A stretch of 53,074 nt of DNA from an uncultured Clostridia bacterium. GTDB taxonomy: Bacteria; Bacillota; Clostridia; Oscillospirales; UBA644. Where the stretch lies: NCBI GenBank assembly GCA_947305805.1, contig CAMZEM010000004.1, forward strand, positions 1 through 53,074. The letters are read 5' to 3'. Numbering within the stretch: the first letter of the stretch is position 1; each line of letters begins with the position of its first letter. Positions 52,534-53,074 of the stretch are shown piece by piece. A model generated the notes under the pieces. The model was not told where the DNA came from. It saw only the letters and a list, made by a program, of their open reading frames with translations, and did not search any database. The translations under genes were made by a program, and so were the position numbers.

Positions 52534-53074
52534 TTATTCTCTTGTAACGTTTCGTATCCACCTGTTGCCGCGAAGACGGATAAGCGCGATTATCCATTTG
52601 AAACACTGGTCGATTCTCGTGCAAAGATAAACAAGCGGCAGAGTGAAGATGGGACTCCACGAGTTAAGATATCCCGCTGCGGAAATTGCGCTTAACGGCA
52701 CAACAACAAGCCAGCCGCAGATCATATCAACAAAAAACACAAATCTGCTGTCGCCCGCTCCGCGGTTTATACCCGTAAAACAGGCCATGTGGTAGCTTGT
52801 TCCCATAAGCGATACTGCGCCGATTGCAAGCAGTTGCATGGCAAGGTCTTTTGTATGCTCCGATATTTCCGTGTAAAGCGATACGGGAATAAACCTAAGA
52901 GTAAATACGAGAATACCCATAATAACGCCCACAACCGCAAATATTATCTCAATACTTCTTGAATACTCTCTCGTTTTGGCAAAATCGTTTACTCCGACGG
53001 TTTTGCCTATTATTACGCACGCGCCCGCCGCAAGTCCGTTTGCAAAAATGAGCCCGAGCTGCATTACAACGTCC
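52534..53074 (-). CDS. MATE family transporter, 5' part outside window
   Basis: About 180 C-terminal residues are visible; the frame stays open to the window end, so the start is outside. The fragment keeps NGLAAGACVIIGKTVGVND, the matching segment of the second MatE repeat in which a pathway for cation binding lies, and GTSYHMACFTGINRGAGDSR, typical of MATE exporters. It differs clearly from the MATE protein at 30.2 kb, so it is a separate paralogue. Substrate unknown. Confidence 0.82.
   Translation of the reverse strand, partial: DVVMQLGLIFANGLAAGACVIIGKTVGVNDFAKTREYSRSIEIIFAVVGVIMGILVFTLRFIPVSLYTEISEHTKDLAMQLLAIGAVSLMGTSYHMACFTGINRGAGDSRFVFFVDMICGWLVVVPLSAISAAGYLNSWSPIFTLPLVYLCTRIDQCFKWIIALIRLRGNRWIRNVTRE

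Overview
The window reads as chromosomal DNA of a Gram-positive, low-to-mid-GC bacterium of class Clostridia (Bacillota). The evidence is FakA/FakB, an Asp23/Gls24 protein, a DUF1292 (YrzB-type) protein, a TlyA-NadK-ArgR-RecN gene block, an OLE RNA with its membrane partner OapA, HisZ with short-form HisG, and sigma-A promoters with extended -10 boxes (TGTGnTATAAT). The many fused enzymes and the organisation suggest an uncultured anaerobe, possibly of the Oscillospirales type; the exact order is inference.

Layout. (1) 1-3887, minus: fatty-acid kinase operon (fakA, a small lipoprotein, a DegV/FakB protein, a GNAT protein cut by the window edge), with a 24-bp palindrome over its likely -10 box. 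(2) 4016-5040, minus: a barnase-like ribonuclease made as a lipoprotein and its barstar inhibitor, which has a 42-residue tail made only of Cys, Asp, Glu and Gly. (3) 5144-14797, plus: an operon-like run of Asp23, nusB, a TsaD-like protein, xseA, xseB, ispA and a DUF212 protein, then the ~630-nt OLE RNA with its own promoter, then oapA, tlyA, nadK, argR and recN. (4) tyrS, valS and der to a terminator at 20.1 kb. (5) A YhfC-type membrane protease and a large YcdB/SLH lipoprotein (minus), pyrE (plus), and tRNA-Gly(TCC) followed by three hairpins. (6) 24.8-31.6 kb, plus: membrane protein, alpha/beta hydrolase, metallo-beta-lactamase-fold hydrolase, MFS transporter, a GDPD-MsrA fusion, and a MATE exporter.

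(7) 31.6-39.05 kb, minus: a shikimate/phenylalanine operon in the order DAHP synthase, aroB, aroA, aroC, pheA, aroE-aroK fusion, aroQ. It is preceded by an attenuator: a 28-codon leader peptide with 9 Phe and 2 Tyr codons, an alternative helix that includes the leader stop codon, and an intrinsic terminator. (8) 39.1-46.5 kb, minus: a complete his operon in gene content (hisZ-hisG fusion, D, C, B, H, A, F, I, E). Two genes are broken as sequenced: an in-frame TAA in the hisZ part and a one-base frameshift at a T6 run in hisI. A palindromic operator lies over the transcription start. (9) 46.6-51.5 kb, minus: lepA, methyltransferase, DUF2156 protein, hslO and pyrK. (10) 51.5-53.07 kb: a rod-like RNA candidate resembling 6S RNA, a DUF1292 gene, tRNA-Met(CAT) and tRNA-Glu(TTC), and the 3' half of a second MATE gene.

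The most notable items are the lipoprotein barnase with Cys-rich-tailed barstar, the Phe-codon attenuator in a Firmicute, the OLE RNA locus, the GDPD-MsrA fusion, and the two independent lesions in the histidine operon.
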